A stretch of 26,719 nt of DNA from CAZART01 sp964487555. GTDB lineage: Bacteria; Bacteroidota; Rhodothermia; Rhodothermales; VXPQ01. Positions 14,901 through 22,345 of the stretch are shown piece after piece. Both the position numbers and the translations under genes were made by a program. The number at the start of each line of letters is the position of its first letter. Position 1 is the stretch's first letter. Below the pieces are notes generated by a model that made no database searches, was not told the origin of the DNA, and saw only the letters and a program-made list of their open reading frames with translations. Location of the stretch: the NCBI GenBank assembly GCA_964487555.1, contig CAZART010000074.1:1-26719 (forward strand), written 5' to 3'.

Positions 14901-15209
14901 TCCGTCGCCGCGCGCGCGGCCGAAAATGGCGAAGGCTATTTCCTGCCCGAGCTGCTGCGCATCCACGCCAAATGTTTACTGGCCGCCGGTCGCGAGACCG
15001 AAGCCGACGAAGTCCGCCGGAAGGCGCTGGATCTCGCCCGACGGCAGCAGGCACGCCCCATCCTGCTGCGGATCCTCCTCGATCTCGCGGATGGCGACGG
15101 TGATGTTAGCTCTGAGCTTGACACCTTGCTTCACGCCACGTGCGACAGCTTCACCGAAGGGCTCGAGACGGCCGAAATCGTCGCCGCCCGCCGGATGATC
15201 TCGGCCTGA
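11955..15209 (+). CDS. Class III cyclase / AAA-ATPase / TPR signalling protein
   Basis: The protein has 1084 residues from the ATG at 11955, or 1096 from a TTG at 11919. Domains in order: a zinc ribbon (CPRCG, CPNCG; Cys10, 13, 24, 27); a class III nucleotide cyclase domain at about 55-240 with metal ligands Asp62 (MFCDLVGS) and Asp106 (YLGDGI) and the catalytic pair Asn183/Arg187 (PNVAAR); an AAA/STAND-like ATPase with Walker A GEPGIGKS (283-290) and Walker B-like LLMVVEDVHWADP; then a helical TPR-like region over about the last 480 residues. The cyclase essentials are intact, so it may make cAMP or cGMP in response to a ligand or partner bound by the ATPase/TPR part. It is cytoplasmic, with no membrane segment. 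No nucleotide receptor is encoded nearby. Confidence 0.9.
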   Translation: MISGATTITCPRCGAPVRSDFKFCPNCGLALAEIERSPGDPPLPVLAAPAPERRQLTVMFCDLVGSVALSLKLDPEDLREVVRRYQKVATTSIEHFEGYIAQYLGDGILAYFGYPIAHEDEAERAVRAGREILSGINRLCESLRDEYGINVAVRIGVHTGIVVVGEVGSGARRENLALGEVPNVAARVQSLAPENSLVASEATFRLVARGFEGRDLGRHTLKGTDREERIFEIVDERVLGGPLSMRGRRNSVSGVGRDDERAVFDACWDDAENGRGRVLFLHGEPGIGKSHLVHLFRQAVQVRPHRCVDCRCSPYFRSTPFHPFTDWLRGMLNFYPEQTTRDRLEIIEFVVSRNELADPDAVSLLAGMLSVSPDDAHPDLEIAPSLRRERSEKLLAELFLRLSDDEPLLMVVEDVHWADPTSRSFLQRFAGRIRDRRVLILLTSRPRPEMTWSPEARIETIALHRLSRNQVEAVITEVAGGKAIPSKVVEAIIEKTDGIPLFVQELTRMVIESDLVTECDECYELAADVPELSIPATLHDSLMARLDRILPVKEVAQICSTIGREFSFELASVVSKLSDADLASALKRLVDAELLRMEGVPPRSKYTFRHALIQEAAYESVLRRQRQSYHERIAQHLINHPELEESRSEIIAFHLTRALKRDRAAHYWRRAGEEAYVRWANEEALDYFTRGLALLEGQEPTDEIRHDRFFLHAGLGVASMQLRGYTHPSVLDAFEKALAYADDLADRTLAVPAIRGIWAHYTVIGNHQMADATAKQLADLAAISGELGIRVDADLAVASTDFWRGEVSNAADRLERVLSTHADVMQNLPTKLLTQHPRVGALSYLSLARWYLGYPEQAEQLGREAVAFTSEIKHPFSSAFAVGFYGLLQTYLGHHERALHSAEKVLDVSDRYGFPFWSGIGTVLKAWATSDDDPESAILAIKQALGGLRQAGVQIWTSYPAALMADLMVSRGQVKEGLGIVESVAARAAENGEGYFLPELLRIHAKCLLAAGRETEADEVRRKALDLARRQQARPILLRILLDLADGDGDVSSELDTLLHATCDSFTEGLETAEIVAARRMISA

Positions 15210-15292
15210 CGGCGGCTACGCCAAGGGAAGGGAGCAGGATCAACTCACTCCGAGTGCACGAGACGCGGAAGCCGGCGGCGATCACGGTCGCG

Positions 15293-15502
15293 CTACTCGT
15301 CGAGCGTGAAGCCGATCTTTACGGTGACCTGCCAGTGCGCCACCGCGCCTTCCTCAATGTGGCCGCGCGTCGAGACCACTTCAAACCAGCGCATGTTGTG
15401 GACGGTCTTGCTCGCACGAGTCACCGCATTCTTCACAGCGGCCTCCACACTTTCGCTCGAAGATCCGGTAAGTTCGACGATTTTGTAGACGTGATCACTC
15501 AT
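15293..15502 (-). CDS. Dodecin (flavin-binding protein)
   Basis: The 69-residue protein matches dodecin along its whole length: HVYKIVELTGSSSESVEAAV, then the flavin-stacking NMRWFEV segment, then the TRGHIEEGAVAHWQVTVKIGF end. Dodecins form hollow twelve-subunit spheres that store or buffer FMN, riboflavin or related flavins; the conserved Trp of the NMRWFEV segment stacks on the flavin. It lies downstream of the oxidoreductase gene on the same strand with a 44-base gap, so read-through is possible, although that enzyme family uses NAD(P), not flavin. No clear Shine-Dalgarno site precedes the ATG. Confidence 0.95.
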   Translation of the reverse strand: MSDHVYKIVELTGSSSESVEAAVKNAVTRASKTVHNMRWFEVVSTRGHIEEGAVAHWQVTVKIGFTLDE

Positions 15503-15546
15503 TGTTCCGGTCGTCGTGTTTAGTTGATCTGTTGATTCGGTTCACC

Positions 15547-16944
15547 TTAGGACACGAGCTTCATGCCGATGGGGTCCCAATCATAGATTTTATTGTTGAA
15601 ATAGCTGAGATTCGCCAGCAGCGCCGCCGCTGCAGCCTGAAATCCTATGACGGGACCTTCCACAGCCGGCGTCCGAGTCCGCACCCCGTCGAAGAAGTTC
15701 ACGAAGTGATCGTAGCGGGAATCGTATCCGGAGGGCGCCTCGAATCGTGTCACCTCGGACATATCGCGCGCCATCAATGGAGCCGGATGCTCCTCCCGCC
15801 AATTGGCAGCGAACGCTTCGCGAGTCGGTTCGCACCACGTGCGCACGGAGTTGTATCCTTCAACGAGCGACTGGAGCGACGCGTCGCGAAGCGGCGATTG
15901 ACTCAATTTGAGGCCGTCGCCGCCGATGCTGATGACGCCCTCGCTGCCGATAAACTGAAAGTTCGTGCCGCCGCCGCTGCCATCGGCGAAATTCGACTGC
16001 ATAGAGAGCGTGAAACCCGGATGCGTCTCGGTTGCAGGATACTCGTACAGCGCCGCGATCACGTCCGGGACGTCGCGTCCGTCGTGCCAGTAGCGAAGTC
16101 CGCCCTGCGCCATGGCTCGAATCGGACCGTCCGAAGAGAGTACGTGATTGATGCCGGTGAAAAGGTGAACGAACAGGTCGCCCGGGATACCGGTGCCGTA
16201 ATCCTGATAGTTGCGCCAGCGGAAGAAGCGTTCCGGATCGAACGGCCGCTTCGGGGCATCTCCCAGAAAGCCTTCCCAGTCGACATCGTCGGCCGATACG
16301 TTGGGCGGTATCGAGTACTGCCACGCGCCAAGCGAGCTGTGGCGGCTGTACTGCGCCTGAACCATATTCAGCGTGCCGATGGAACCCGTCTCGTAGAGCT
16401 CTTTCGCCTTGTCGTATACGACATCGCTCTTGTATTGGCTGCCGACCTGAAGAACGCGCTTTGAGCTACGCTGAGCATCGATCACCTTGTGCCCATCTTC
16501 CAGATCCTGCACCATCGGCTTCTCCAGATACACGTCCTTTCCCGCCTCCATCGCGTCGATGGCCATTCGAGCATGCCAGTGATCGGGGACGGCAATGATG
16601 ACCGCGTCGACGTCCGGCCGCGCCAGAATTTCACGGTAATCCATGCTCGTGAAGACGTGATCGCCGTAATATTCCTTCGTGCGGCAGAGCCTGGAACCAT
16701 AGACGTCCGATGCCGCCACGAACTCGACGCCGGGCACCTGAAGCGCCGTGTCGGTATCGATGAATCCGATGATGCCCATTCCAATCGTGGCAAGCCGCAC
16801 ACGATCGTTGGCAGAGATCTTTTTCGGCGTCGGCTTCAGCATCTCGCGCCTGGACGTAAACACGGCAGGAGCCAAACCTGCCGCGGCGCTCGATGCGGCC
16901 GCTATTTTAAGGAATTCTCGACGGGAGGAGCTTTTTCGCGACAT
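15547..16944 (-). CDS. Tat-exported Gfo/Idh/MocA-family oxidoreductase
   Basis: The 465-residue protein has a twin-arginine signal SRREFLK (7-13) followed by a small hydrophobic stretch, so it is exported folded with its cofactor. The Rossmann motif GMGIIG (55-60) follows the leader, and the family EKP motif appears in DVYLEKPMVQD. The C-terminal half is the alpha/beta substrate domain typical of sugar and glycoside oxidoreductases, including PDHWHARMAIDAMEAGKDVY before EKP. Related periplasmic enzymes in this lineage act on sugars or glycosides with tightly bound NAD(P). The substrate is unknown. A divergent SMP-30-type lactonase lipoprotein suggests a shared extracytoplasmic sugar-oxidation role: a sugar oxidised to a lactone, then hydrolysed. 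Confidence 0.92.
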   Translation of the reverse strand: MSRKSSSRREFLKIAAASSAAAGLAPAVFTSRREMLKPTPKKISANDRVRLATIGMGIIGFIDTDTALQVPGVEFVAASDVYGSRLCRTKEYYGDHVFTSMDYREILARPDVDAVIIAVPDHWHARMAIDAMEAGKDVYLEKPMVQDLEDGHKVIDAQRSSKRVLQVGSQYKSDVVYDKAKELYETGSIGTLNMVQAQYSRHSSLGAWQYSIPPNVSADDVDWEGFLGDAPKRPFDPERFFRWRNYQDYGTGIPGDLFVHLFTGINHVLSSDGPIRAMAQGGLRYWHDGRDVPDVIAALYEYPATETHPGFTLSMQSNFADGSGGGTNFQFIGSEGVISIGGDGLKLSQSPLRDASLQSLVEGYNSVRTWCEPTREAFAANWREEHPAPLMARDMSEVTRFEAPSGYDSRYDHFVNFFDGVRTRTPAVEGPVIGFQAAAAALLANLSYFNNKIYDWDPIGMKLVS

Positions 16945-17042
16945 TGCAGGCGGAAGTTTTTGTCAATAGCGCTGTGAAAAACGGCGGCGGTTCGTAAATA
17001 TACGATTCGGATACCGCCCAGATTCAGCGAGGAGAACGCCTT

Positions 17043-18053
17043 ATGCAACTGAAGAACTACGTCGTGCTTCTTGTAAGCGTCGCTATCTCAGGCTGCTCAA
17101 CCCCTGGCATGACCACCATCGGTACCATTGAGAGGGAAGCCGAGAGCCTTGCCATGCTCGTGCCGAAGGATGCGCAGATCGAGACCCTGGCCGATGGATT
17201 CTCGTGGTCCGAAGGGCCTGTATGGGAACGCGATGGCGGGTATCTGCTTTTTTCCGATATCCCCAACAACACCGTGTACCGGTGGGATGAAGACAACGGA
17301 GTGCAGGTGTACCTCAGGCCGGCCGGCTACATGTGGGAGGATCCTCCGGGAGCAGAGCTCGGGACAAACGGCCTAGCCATCGATGCGGAGGGGCGCCTGG
17401 TGATGGCCGATCACGGTAACCGGCAGATCGTCCGGCTCGACTCGACGAACTTTACTCGCACGACGCTGGCGGCGCGCTATAACGGCAAGCGGCTGAACAG
17501 TCCGAACGATCTGGTCATCCGCTCCAACGGCGACATCTACTTCACGGACCCACCGTACGGCCTTCGGGACTTGAACGACCATCCGGACAAGGAGCTTCGG
17601 TTTAACGGCGTCTATCGCCTCCGTCCGAATGGTGATCTGTCGCTTCTCACCGACGAGCTGTCGTTCCCGAATGGAATCGCCTTCTCACCCGATGAGCGCA
17701 CCCTATACGTGGCCAATTCCGATCCCGCTCGCCCCGTCCTGATGGCCTACGACGTGCGTCCGGACGGAATGACGAGCAACGGCCGCGTCTTCTTCGATGC
17801 GGCCGAACTCGCGGGCGCGGGGAAGAGAGGGCTCCCCGACGGCATGGCCGTTGACCAATCCGGCAATCTATTTGCCACCGGGCCGGGCGGTGTACTGATT
17901 ATTAGCCCCGACGGCGTGCACCTTGGCACGATCTCAACCGGCGAAGCCATCGCGAACGCCGCGTTCGGCGACGACGGATCAACGCTCTACATGACCTCCG
18001 ATATGCTTCTGGCCCGCATCCGCCTGAACACCATCGGCCTGGGCTTTGAGTAG
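17043..18053 (+). CDS. SMP-30/gluconolactonase-family lipoprotein
   Basis: The 336-residue protein has AGGAG 8 bases before its ATG. The signal peptide ends in the lipobox AISGC (Cys18), so it is a lipid-anchored envelope protein. The rest is a six-bladed propeller of the SMP-30/LRE group: FSWSEGPVW (first metal-site Glu), the LNSPNDLV segment (metal-binding Asn), SFPNGIAFSPDE (Asn) and GLPDGMAVDQSG (Asp). These divalent-metal enzymes hydrolyse sugar lactones. It is divergent from the Tat-exported oxidoreductase across 98 bases and converges on dnaB with a 12-base gap. A lactonase role paired with the oxidoreductase is likely; the exact substrate is open. Confidence 0.92.
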   Translation: MQLKNYVVLLVSVAISGCSTPGMTTIGTIEREAESLAMLVPKDAQIETLADGFSWSEGPVWERDGGYLLFSDIPNNTVYRWDEDNGVQVYLRPAGYMWEDPPGAELGTNGLAIDAEGRLVMADHGNRQIVRLDSTNFTRTTLAARYNGKRLNSPNDLVIRSNGDIYFTDPPYGLRDLNDHPDKELRFNGVYRLRPNGDLSLLTDELSFPNGIAFSPDERTLYVANSDPARPVLMAYDVRPDGMTSNGRVFFDAAELAGAGKRGLPDGMAVDQSGNLFATGPGGVLIISPDGVHLGTISTGEAIANAAFGDDGSTLYMTSDMLLARIRLNTIGLGFE

Positions 18054-18065
18054 TTCCGAACCAGC

Positions 18066-19619
18066 CTAGAACGGCGCGTCGTCGTCGCCCGGCGATGGCA
18101 TTGAGAAACCGTCGCCACCGCCGGAATCCGGCGGTGCGTAGTACGTCGTTAAGTTCTCGAAGCGCGCATACTGATCCACGAAGGCGAGCTGCACCGTTCC
18201 GATCGGACCGTTACGCTGCTTTCCTATGATGACCTCCGCCAGCCCCTCCGTGGAGTTGCCATGCTCGTCCACGGTGATGCCGTACCGTTCCGCCCGATAG
18301 ATGAAGCAGACCAGGTCGGCATCTTGCTCGATCGAGCCGCTCTCGCGCAGGTCGGCCAGATGCGGTCTCTTGTCACCACCGCGCGTCTCGACACCGCGGT
18401 TCAGCTGTGAGAGTGCAATTACGGGCACGTTGATTTCTTTCGCCAACGACTTTAACGAACGGCTGATGTGCGCGATTTCCTGCTCGCGGTTCGCGTTGTG
18501 CGAGGTTGCAGAGCCGTGCATGAGCTGCAGGTAGTCCACGATCACCATGCCGATATCATGTTCGGACTTCAGGCGCCTGCACTTGGCTCGAAGCTCGAGC
18601 ACCGACAATCCCGGCGTATCGTCGATGAAGATCGGCGCCGCCGACAGCCGGCCGGCCGCACGCGCGAGGGCCTGCCAATCTCTATCCTTCATTCGGCCCG
18701 TACGTGCCGCCTGCGCGTCGATCCGTGCTTCGGAAGTGAGCAGTCGCTGGGCGAGCTGTTCGGCACCCATCTCGAGCGAGAAGATGACTACGCCCGCCGG
18801 GTGCTGCGGATGCAACGCCGCGTTGCGCGCTGCCGTCAACGCAAAGGCCGTCTTTCCCATAGATGGCCGTGCCGCGATGATGATAAGATCGGACCTCTGA
18901 AAGCCGCTCGTCATGTCGTCGAGGCGGCTAAAACCGCTCGGCACGCCGGTTACGCCTCCTTCGCGTCCGTGTATCGCTTCTAGCTGCTGGAGCGTCGACT
19001 TGATGACGTCCGTGATCGAGGAAGCGGGCCTGCGAAGCTGCGTATCGGAGATACTGAAAATCTCCGCCTCGGTCTTGTCGAGCAGCTCAAAGGCGTCGGA
19101 CCCCGGGTCGTACGCCTCCCCCACGAGCATCGTCATTTTCTCGATCATCTCGCGAAGGAGGTATTTCTCCGCAATGATGCGTGCGTGATATTCGACGTTT
19201 GCCGCCGACGCGACCTGCGTTGTTAGCTCGGTGAGATAATAGGCGCCTCCGATGTCGTCGAGCTCTCCGCGACGCCGGAGTTCTTCGGTAAGCGTGATGA
19301 GGTCGACCGGATTTCCACGGTCGAAGAGTCCCTCCATCGCTGCGTAGATCTTCTTGTGCTTAGACCCATAGAATGAGTCCGCTGTTAGGACCTCGATCGC
19401 CCGAGGAATGGCTTCCCGCTCAAGGAGCATGGCGCCGAGCACCGACTGCTCAACGTCCGTCGCCTGGGGCGGAATCCGTCCGGCGCGGTGATGCAGCGCC
19501 TGCACATCCGAGTCGCTTCGGCGAGGTGAGAAGCCGGCCTCGCTACGGTTCGGCGGTGCAACCGTCCTCTCCCCATCTTCGGGGGACGAACCTGATTGAT
19601 ACTCCTCCTGATCTTCCAT
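18066..19619 (-). CDS. dnaB: Replicative DNA helicase DnaB
   Basis: The 517-residue protein has the canonical layout: a variable N-terminal extension of about 48 residues, the N-terminal collar domain (PPQATDVEQSVLGAMLLE, 50-67), the linker helix, and a RecA-like C-terminal domain with Walker A ARPSMGKT (250-257), Walker B MVIVDYLQLM and the SQLNRGVE and DLRESGSIEQDADLV motifs. It unwinds DNA ahead of the fork as a hexamer. No intein is present. It lies alone on its strand side: 110 bases from the glycosylase gene upstream and convergent with the lactonase gene. The Ser/Pro-rich N-terminal extension is longer than in Escherichia coli but not unusual. Confidence 0.98.
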   Translation of the reverse strand: MEDQEEYQSGSSPEDGERTVAPPNRSEAGFSPRRSDSDVQALHHRAGRIPPQATDVEQSVLGAMLLEREAIPRAIEVLTADSFYGSKHKKIYAAMEGLFDRGNPVDLITLTEELRRRGELDDIGGAYYLTELTTQVASAANVEYHARIIAEKYLLREMIEKMTMLVGEAYDPGSDAFELLDKTEAEIFSISDTQLRRPASSITDVIKSTLQQLEAIHGREGGVTGVPSGFSRLDDMTSGFQRSDLIIIAARPSMGKTAFALTAARNAALHPQHPAGVVIFSLEMGAEQLAQRLLTSEARIDAQAARTGRMKDRDWQALARAAGRLSAAPIFIDDTPGLSVLELRAKCRRLKSEHDIGMVIVDYLQLMHGSATSHNANREQEIAHISRSLKSLAKEINVPVIALSQLNRGVETRGGDKRPHLADLRESGSIEQDADLVCFIYRAERYGITVDEHGNSTEGLAEVIIGKQRNGPIGTVQLAFVDQYARFENLTTYYAPPDSGGGDGFSMPSPGDDDAPF

Positions 19620-19729
19620 GAAGTACGGTCTATCTCAAGCGAGCGACGGCGGACCGATCGCGAGGGCCGCCGCGTCGCAAAAACGTCGTGATCACGTAGG
19701 CTACAAGCGGGCGCCACGCTCCGCAACAA

Positions 19730-20572
19730 CTATACGGCATCCGCCGTGTCGACAAGCTCATCGAATCGCTTTCGCAACAGCTGCACGTCCTGCCATGTGG
19801 GGCGCTTCCAGTTAGGATTCCGCAGCAGCGCCGCCGGGTGGTAGGTTACGAGAACGGGGAGGCCGTGCAGATCATGGAATTTTTGTCGAAGTGCCCCGAG
19901 GGTGGTCCGCTTGTTCAGCAGTGTTGTGCCCGCCGTCCTACCGACGCACAATATTAGCTTCGGCTGAATGAGCGCGATCTGCTTATACAATATCGGTACG
20001 TGCGCCTCGACTTCCGCGGGCAGCGGATCGCGGTTATTCGGCGGTCTGCTCTTCAGGATGTTTGCAATGTAGACCTCCTCTCGCTTGAAGTGGATGGCTT
20101 CTAGAATCTTGTTCAAAAGCTGTCCGGCGCGGCCAACGAACGGCTCCCCCTGTTCATCTTCGTCGGCCCCCGGAGCCTCACCGATCACCATGATGTCGGC
20201 CGTCGGATTTCCGACGCCGAACACGGGGTTCTTTCGCAATTCGTCAAGTGGAATGAGAATCGTCTTTCGAACGTACTCCTCAACCTGCTCCAGTAGCTGC
20301 ATGGACTGAAGCGGGGAATCCGGTGGAATCAGGGCAGAAATCCGATCGTACGGTGAGGGCGCGCGATTGTCGACGGAACGGGGGGTGTTGCGGAATAGAT
20401 CGGTTTCAGGCATCACTTCGCGGTCGGCTGCGGATGAAGACGATTTGGCGTTCAGCGTGCGGGAACCGGACGCCGGCTCATTAATCCGTTCGTCAAGAAA
20501 CGGTACGAAAACGCCGTGTACGGCACGTTCATACTCAAGGATGGTCTTGATCTCTTGAAGAAGGACCCGCAT
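19730..20572 (-). CDS. Family 4-type uracil-DNA glycosylase lacking Fe-S cysteines
   Basis: The 280-residue protein has a non-conserved N-terminal stretch of about 95 residues, then a family 4-like core: FGVGNPTADIMVIGEAPG (motif A, 118-135), GEPFVGRAGQLLNKIL, VYIANILKSRPPNNRDP, and YHPAALLRNPNWK (motif B, His245). These remove uracil from DNA in base-excision repair. The four cysteines that normally bind a 4Fe-4S cluster are all replaced: by Thr104 and Ile107 at the CxxC site, Ser175 in KCRPP and His191 further on. The only Cys left is 209, in a buried strand. The active-site motifs are kept, so a cluster-free active enzyme is likely. It lies between dnaB and coaBC on the same strand. Confidence 0.92.
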   Translation of the reverse strand: MRVLLQEIKTILEYERAVHGVFVPFLDERINEPASGSRTLNAKSSSSAADREVMPETDLFRNTPRSVDNRAPSPYDRISALIPPDSPLQSMQLLEQVEEYVRKTILIPLDELRKNPVFGVGNPTADIMVIGEAPGADEDEQGEPFVGRAGQLLNKILEAIHFKREEVYIANILKSRPPNNRDPLPAEVEAHVPILYKQIALIQPKLILCVGRTAGTTLLNKRTTLGALRQKFHDLHGLPVLVTYHPAALLRNPNWKRPTWQDVQLLRKRFDELVDTADAV

Positions 20573-20635
20573 ACGCCAATGAATCTACGTGGAGCCAGCT
20601 AAGCTAGCGGCGGCACCGGCGGCGCTCAAACGTTC

Positions 20636-20671
20636 TTATCCACGATCGACCAACAAGGAGGCTGTGGATAG
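20636..20671. promoter_or_regulatory. Pair of inverted DnaA-box-like sites
   Basis: TTATCCACG at 20636-20644 differs from the DnaA box TTATCCACA at one end base. TGTGGATAG at 20663-20671 is, on the other strand, CTATCCACA, also one base away. They face each other 18 bases apart upstream of the glycosylase gene. They could bind DnaA to regulate or titrate it. No AT-rich unwinding element or box cluster is present, so this is not a clear origin. Confidence 0.4.
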
Positions 20672-20687
20672 ATAATACGATCCAGTG

Positions 20688-20706
20688 GTGACACCTCAAG
20701 TGTCAC
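20688..20706 (-). terminator. Hairpin after coaBC
   Basis: GTGACAC pairs with GTGTCAC around a CTCAA loop, about 18 bases past the coaBC stop. It lacks a T tract, so termination strength is doubtful. Confidence 0.45.
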
Positions 20707-20724
20707 AGCTCTCGAGATGGAAGG

Positions 20725-21945
20725 CTACGAAAGGGAGGACTGGATGCGGTCCAGAATGCAGTCTGCAACCGCGCGTTTCGACAGGATCGGAAGGTCGTCA
20801 CGAGAGCCGTCGCGGCGGAGGAGCGTAACCTGATTTGTATCGACGTTGAATCCCGACCCCTCGACATTTACGTGGTTGAGAACGATCCAGTCCAGGTTCT
20901 TGGCCTGAAGTTTCTGTTTGGCGTTGGAGATTCCATTGTGGGTCTCCATGGCAAAGCCGACGAGAATCTGGCGTTCTCGTTTGTTGCTTCCAAGCTCGGC
21001 AAGTATGTCGCGGGTGCGGGTGAGGCGCAGCGACGCATCAGTATCCGTCTTTTTGGTCTTATGCTCGGTGCGTTGGGCAGGAGCATAGTCCGCGACGGCA
21101 GCAGCCATGAGTACGACATCGGCGTGCTGCCGCTCCAGCACGGCCTCATACATCTCAGCCGCGCTGACAACGTCGACTCGCTCAACCCCCCGCGGCGTCT
21201 CCAGCTGCGACGGTCCCGTGACGAGCGTCACGGCGGCGCCGCGCCGAACGGCCGCCTCGGCGAGCGCGAAACCCATCTTCCCGGACGAGGGATTGGAAAT
21301 AAACCGCACAGGGTCAATGTGCTCTCTGGTCGGCCCTGCGGTGACAAGAACACTGATGCCCTCAAGCGACTGGCCTTCCCCGAAGTGGTCAACCACATGT
21401 TGGAAGATCTCTACAGGCTCGGGAAGACGGCCCTCGCCGACCAGGCCGCTCGCCAGTTCGCCATGAGCCGGCGGCATGACGTCGTACCCATAGGACGTGA
21501 GCCGATCGAGGTTTCGCCGGGTCGCCGGATGCACGAACATGTCGTGGTCCATGGCCGGGCAGACGACGATTGGGCACTGCGAGGCTAAAGCGGTGGCGGT
21601 GAGCATGTTGTCGCTGAACCCGTGAGCCAGCTTCGCGACCGTCTGAGCCGTCGCCGGGGCGATCACGAATAGGTCTGCCCAGTGTCCGAGCGTGATATGA
21701 CGCGTCCAAGAGCCGTCTTCGTTCTCCGGGAATACCTCGATGAGTACCTCGCGCTGGGAAAGCGTTCCGAGCGTTAGTGCCGGCAAGAAGCGCGTGGCGT
21801 CCTGCGTCATCAGTACCTGTACGTCGGCACCGGCCTTCTTGAAGAGACGAAGCAGTTCGGCCGATTTATAAGCGGCGATACCTCCCGTCACGCCTAGAAG
21901 CAGGCGTCGGCCGGCAAGAAGCAATTGATTAGTGGCTGCCGCCAT
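20725..21945 (-). CDS. coaBC: Phosphopantothenoylcysteine decarboxylase/synthetase CoaBC
   Basis: The 406-residue bifunctional enzyme catalyses two steps of coenzyme A synthesis. Residues about 12-185 form the FMN-dependent decarboxylase (LLLGVTGGIAAYKSAELLR; catalytic His83 in HITLGHWAD; APATAQTVAKLAHGFSDNM). Residues about 195-400 form the synthetase (VLVTAGPTREHIDPVRFISN, then SSGKMGFALAEA). Two usual decarboxylase motifs are altered: PxMN reads PAMD, and the ACG Cys that reduces the enethiol intermediate is Ser in LASGLVGEGRL (residues 164-173). I recall similar variants in Bacteroidota. An intrinsic terminator ends only 5 bases upstream of the ATG. A TTG at 21924 is a possible shorter start. 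Confidence 0.96.
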   Translation of the reverse strand: MAAATNQLLLAGRRLLLGVTGGIAAYKSAELLRLFKKAGADVQVLMTQDATRFLPALTLGTLSQREVLIEVFPENEDGSWTRHITLGHWADLFVIAPATAQTVAKLAHGFSDNMLTATALASQCPIVVCPAMDHDMFVHPATRRNLDRLTSYGYDVMPPAHGELASGLVGEGRLPEPVEIFQHVVDHFGEGQSLEGISVLVTAGPTREHIDPVRFISNPSSGKMGFALAEAAVRRGAAVTLVTGPSQLETPRGVERVDVVSAAEMYEAVLERQHADVVLMAAAVADYAPAQRTEHKTKKTDTDASLRLTRTRDILAELGSNKRERQILVGFAMETHNGISNAKQKLQAKNLDWIVLNHVNVEGSGFNVDTNQVTLLRRDGSRDDLPILSKRAVADCILDRIQSSLS

Positions 21946-21950
21946 GACAT

Positions 21951-21977
21951 AAAAAAATCCGGTCGGGCCGGATTTTT
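21951..21977 (-). terminator. Strong intrinsic terminator, rpoZ-coaBC boundary
   Basis: AAAAATCCGG pairs with CCGGATTTTT around a TCGGG loop, with a run of seven T on the minus strand. It is nearly symmetric and could work in both directions. On the minus strand its T run ends 5 bases before the coaBC ATG, so it would cut coaBC off from the gmk-rpoZ transcript unless read-through occurs. Confidence 0.85.
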
Positions 21978-22007
21978 CGGTGGTTAGAAGCCGGGACGTA
22001 GCGAGCG

Positions 22008-22304
22008 CTAGCTCTCCTCGTTCGGATTGCGGAAGTAGATCTCATTGTTCAAGAGCTCGTCAATGGCAACTTCCGGAGGTTTCGGCCGCGTCTCGTGGTC
22101 CAAAGATACGCGGGCCTGCTCTTCCTGCATCCGCAGATTCTCCATATCTGAAGCGAAGCCTTCGTAGTAGGCGAGCTTCTCGTCCAACTCAGCTTTTGCC
22201 TTCGCGGCGACCTGGCGGGCCCGCTTGGAAAGCACGACCACGGCCTCGTACATATTCTCGGCCTGGGCCGTTAGCTGATCGACGTCAACGGTTCTGATGG
22301 GCAT
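22008..22304 (-). CDS. rpoZ: RNA polymerase omega subunit
   Basis: The protein has 98 residues from the ATG at 22304, chosen because GGAA lies just upstream and the family starts with MPIRTVDVDQLTAQAENMYE; an in-frame start at 22337 would add 11 residues. The segment NMYEAVVVLSKRARQVAAKA is the omega/Rpb6 core helix region that clamps the beta' subunit. The C-terminal part (KPPEVAIDELLNNEIYF) fits omega proteins of the Bacteroidota type. It lies 41 bases after gmk, the gmk-rpoZ order common in bacteria. A strong terminator follows. Confidence 0.88.
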   Translation of the reverse strand: MPIRTVDVDQLTAQAENMYEAVVVLSKRARQVAAKAKAELDEKLAYYEGFASDMENLRMQEEQARVSLDHETRPKPPEVAIDELLNNEIYFRNPNEES

Positions 22305-22345
22305 GACATTTCCTACTTCAAAAATGAACGCTTCCAATAAATCCT

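Noticed and set aside
15502..16464. 320-codon plus-strand frame
   Set aside because: It is fully antisense to the Gfo/Idh/MocA gene, which has clear motifs.
20573..20724. Possible replication origin near dnaB
   Set aside because: Only two imperfect DnaA boxes are present, with no AT-rich unwinding region and no dnaA or dnaN nearby.
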